A stretch of 7,536 nt of DNA, taken from Xanthobacteraceae bacterium. Its GTDB lineage: Bacteria; Pseudomonadota; Alphaproteobacteria; Rhizobiales; Xanthobacteraceae. Below are positions 6,548-7,536 of this stretch, in pieces (the first letter of the stretch is position 1; every line of letters starts with the position of its first letter). The stretch is taken from assembly GCA_030039655.1 (NCBI GenBank), contig JASHVC010000395.1:1-7536 (forward strand), written 5' to 3'. The notes under the pieces are model-generated. The model was not told the origin of the DNA, ran no database searches, and was given only the letters and a program-made list of their open reading frames with translations. The translations under genes and the position numbers were made by a program.

Positions 6548-6575
6548 ATTATATCCGATATCTTCCTATTGACAA
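6548..6575 (-). promoter_or_regulatory. Sigma70-type promoter of the DUF6471 gene pair
   Basis: On the minus strand TTGTCA (complement of 6570-6575) and a perfect TATAAT (complement of 6548-6553) are separated by 16 bp. This places a start site about 6541, some 25 bases before the gene at 6514. The -35 box shares five bases with that of the opposite promoter. Confidence 0.6.
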
Positions 6576-6578
6576 TAG
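6566..6578. promoter_or_regulatory. 13-bp palindrome over two divergent -35 boxes (possible operator)
   Basis: CTATTG-A-CAATAG is a perfect inverted repeat centred on 6572. It covers the -35 boxes of both divergent promoters, so a dimer bound here would block both. The DUF6471 protein next to it is the natural candidate, but this is inference. The palindrome could also belong to the insertion-sequence end. Confidence 0.45.
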
Positions 6579-6596
6579 CCTATCCATGTATATCAT
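6569..6596 (+). promoter_or_regulatory. Sigma70-type promoter of the IS1595-family transposase gene
   Basis: TTGACA (6569-6574, perfect -35) and TATCAT (6591-6596, one mismatch to TATAAT) are 16 bp apart. Transcription would start near 6603, about 20 bases before the ATG at 6626. No Shine-Dalgarno is seen in that short leader. Confidence 0.55.
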
Positions 6597-6616
6597 ATGT
6601 GCTATCTAGATCGCAC

Positions 6617-6629
6617 ACATACGATATGT
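6617..6629. repeat. Inverted repeat at the transposase start codon
   Basis: ACATA (6617-6621) and TATGT (6625-6629) flank a 3-base centre; the right arm contains the ATG at 6626. Similar ATATC/TATC words recur through 6551-6629. It might be a second operator, a translation-masking hairpin, or part of the element's terminal repeat. The arms are only 5 bp. Confidence 0.3.
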
Positions 6630-7536
6630 CTCAGCATTTCCTCCTCTCCGCAACGGCCCGGTCGCTCTCTCTGGCGAGAGTTGCGCGGCTTACGGATGAG
6701 CAGGCTTACGAGACTTTCAAAACGATCCGCTGGTCCGACAACGGCGGCGAACCCTACTGCCCCAAATGTCGCTGCGCGGCCCTGTATAGCTACCGCACGC
6801 GTAAGCTTTGGAAATGCAAGGCATGCTCACACCAATTCAGCGTCACGTCCGGGACGATTTTCGCCAGCCGGAAACTGGCCATCCGTGACTACCTCTTGGC
6901 TATCGCGATATTTGTGAACGGCGCAAAGGGCCATAGCGCCCTGCAATTGAGCCGCGATCTCGACTGTCAATACAAAACGGCATTCGTTCTTAGCCACAAG
7001 CTTCGCGAAGCCTTAGCCGACGAAATGAAAGACCGTACCGTGTCCGGCCTGGTCGAAATCGACGGTGCATATTTTGGCGGATACGTGAAGCCAGCGAACA
7101 ACAAAGATAACCGCCGTGATCGGCGGCTCTGGCGAAATCAGTCTGGTAAGCGCCGCTGCGTTGTCATCATGCGAGAACGGCACGGGTCAACGCTTCCTTA
7201 TGTCTGCCGGTCCGAGGACCTGTCCCTTCCTGTCATTCAAGAGCGGATCAAGGCTGGCAGCATCGTGTACGCGGATGAAGCAAGTTGCTGGGACGCCTTG
7301 CACGCCAAATACCTGACGAAGCGCGTCAATCACTCCGAGAGTTATTCGACCGGTGACGCCTGCACTAACCAAGCGGAGTCGTTTTTCTCTCGATTACGCC
7401 GTGCAGAAATCGGCACGCACCATCATATCGCCGGTCCGTATTTGAACGCATACGCAGCCGAAATGAGTTGGCGCGAAGATTATCGGCGCGAGAGCAATGG
7501 CGAACTGTACCTAGCGATGGCCGATGCCGCGCTTAA
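6626..7536 (+). CDS. IS1595-family (ISXO2-like) DDE transposase, 3' end cut by the window
   Basis: The frame from ATG 6626 stays open to the window end and gives 303 residues; from memory, relatives have about 320, so only the last few are missing. The start MSQHFLLSATARSLSL is typical of rhizobial relatives. An N-terminal zinc ribbon (C45, C48, C64, C67 in YCPKC and WKCKACSHQFSVTSGTIF) is followed by the DDE domain: D146 in VEIDGAYFGG, D217 in VYADEA, and N248/E251 in NQAESFFSRLRR. GTHHHIAGPYLNAYAAEMSWRED (264-285) completes the fold. No frameshift is seen, so the gene may be active. The end of the element should lie in the AT-rich DNA before the start, but I cannot fix its terminal repeat without the other end. 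It is divergent from the DUF6471 pair, which could be a neighbour or a passenger. Confidence 0.93.
   Translation, partial: MSQHFLLSATARSLSLARVARLTDEQAYETFKTIRWSDNGGEPYCPKCRCAALYSYRTRKLWKCKACSHQFSVTSGTIFASRKLAIRDYLLAIAIFVNGAKGHSALQLSRDLDCQYKTAFVLSHKLREALADEMKDRTVSGLVEIDGAYFGGYVKPANNKDNRRDRRLWRNQSGKRRCVVIMRERHGSTLPYVCRSEDLSLPVIQERIKAGSIVYADEASCWDALHAKYLTKRVNHSESYSTGDACTNQAESFFSRLRRAEIGTHHHIAGPYLNAYAAEMSWREDYRRESNGELYLAMADAAL

Larger units (their letters stand above)
4973..7536. mobile_element. Accessory island or insertion in yifB/comM, left end; right end outside the window
   Basis: The left limit is set by the abrupt end of yifB homology at about 4973. Everything to the right consists of short genes, an A/T-richer base composition (strongest at 6537-6630), a frameshifted gene and an IS1595-type transposase. 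No integrase, recombinase or tniABC-like gene is seen, and no second half of yifB lies within the window, so size and mechanism are unknown. Part of the segment could be older chromosome joined by deletion rather than one mobile unit. Confidence 0.5.

Noticed and set aside
7116..7372. Short frames on both strands inside the transposase
   Set aside because: They are shadows of the transposase frame, which carries the catalytic D217 and N248/E251 region here.
1..7536. CRISPR array, retron, or toxin-antitoxin and defence modules
   Set aside because: No regularly spaced repeats, no reverse transcriptase, nuclease or known toxin motif on either strand; the HTH pair alone is not enough to call a toxin-antitoxin system.

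Overview
The window looks like a chromosomal segment of an alphaproteobacterium, most likely Hyphomicrobiales (Rhizobiales). The left half is GC-rich, and the end of hisE runs straight into coaA, a linkage I recall from rhizobial genomes. The family of the small hypothetical gene near 5130 and the transposase subgroup also fit that order. This placement is inference; no rRNA or other marker gene is present.

Core part (1-4972). The last 25 codons of a probable hisE lead into coaA (type I pantothenate kinase, start at 89), which opens CoA synthesis. coaA converges, with only 3 bp between stops, on a large hybrid sensor histidine kinase (1046-3277, minus strand). Divergent from the kinase is folE (GTP cyclohydrolase I, start at 3474). 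folE converges on a Mg-chelatase-like AAA+ ATPase gene, yifB/comM (minus strand), which has lost its whole 5' half, including the Walker A region. The break lies at about 4973.

Accessory part (about 4973-7536). Beyond the break the DNA is less GC-rich and holds short genes plus a transposase, so I read it as an island or layered insertion inside yifB/comM. From left to right it holds: an 8-bp inverted repeat at the junction; a 32-residue single-membrane-segment protein whose stop overlaps the next start (ATGA); a hypothetical gene broken, or recoded, by a -1 shift at an A5 run; and a structured non-coding stretch of about 285 bp. That stretch ends in two mutually exclusive hairpins over the ribosome binding site of a small C-x2-C protein gene. 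Next come two small minus-strand genes (a DUF6471-type HTH protein and a partner resembling its C-terminal half). After an AT-rich divergent promoter region with a 13-bp palindrome over both -35 boxes, an IS1595-family (ISXO2-like) transposase gene runs off the right end.

The core genes are ordinary housekeeping and signalling genes. The points most worth a second look are the insertion in yifB/comM, the switch-like RNA leader at 5752-5843, the shared operator-like palindrome between the HTH gene and the transposase, and the frameshifted gene with its ATGA-coupled microprotein. I did not find a clearly new multi-gene defence or biosynthetic system.
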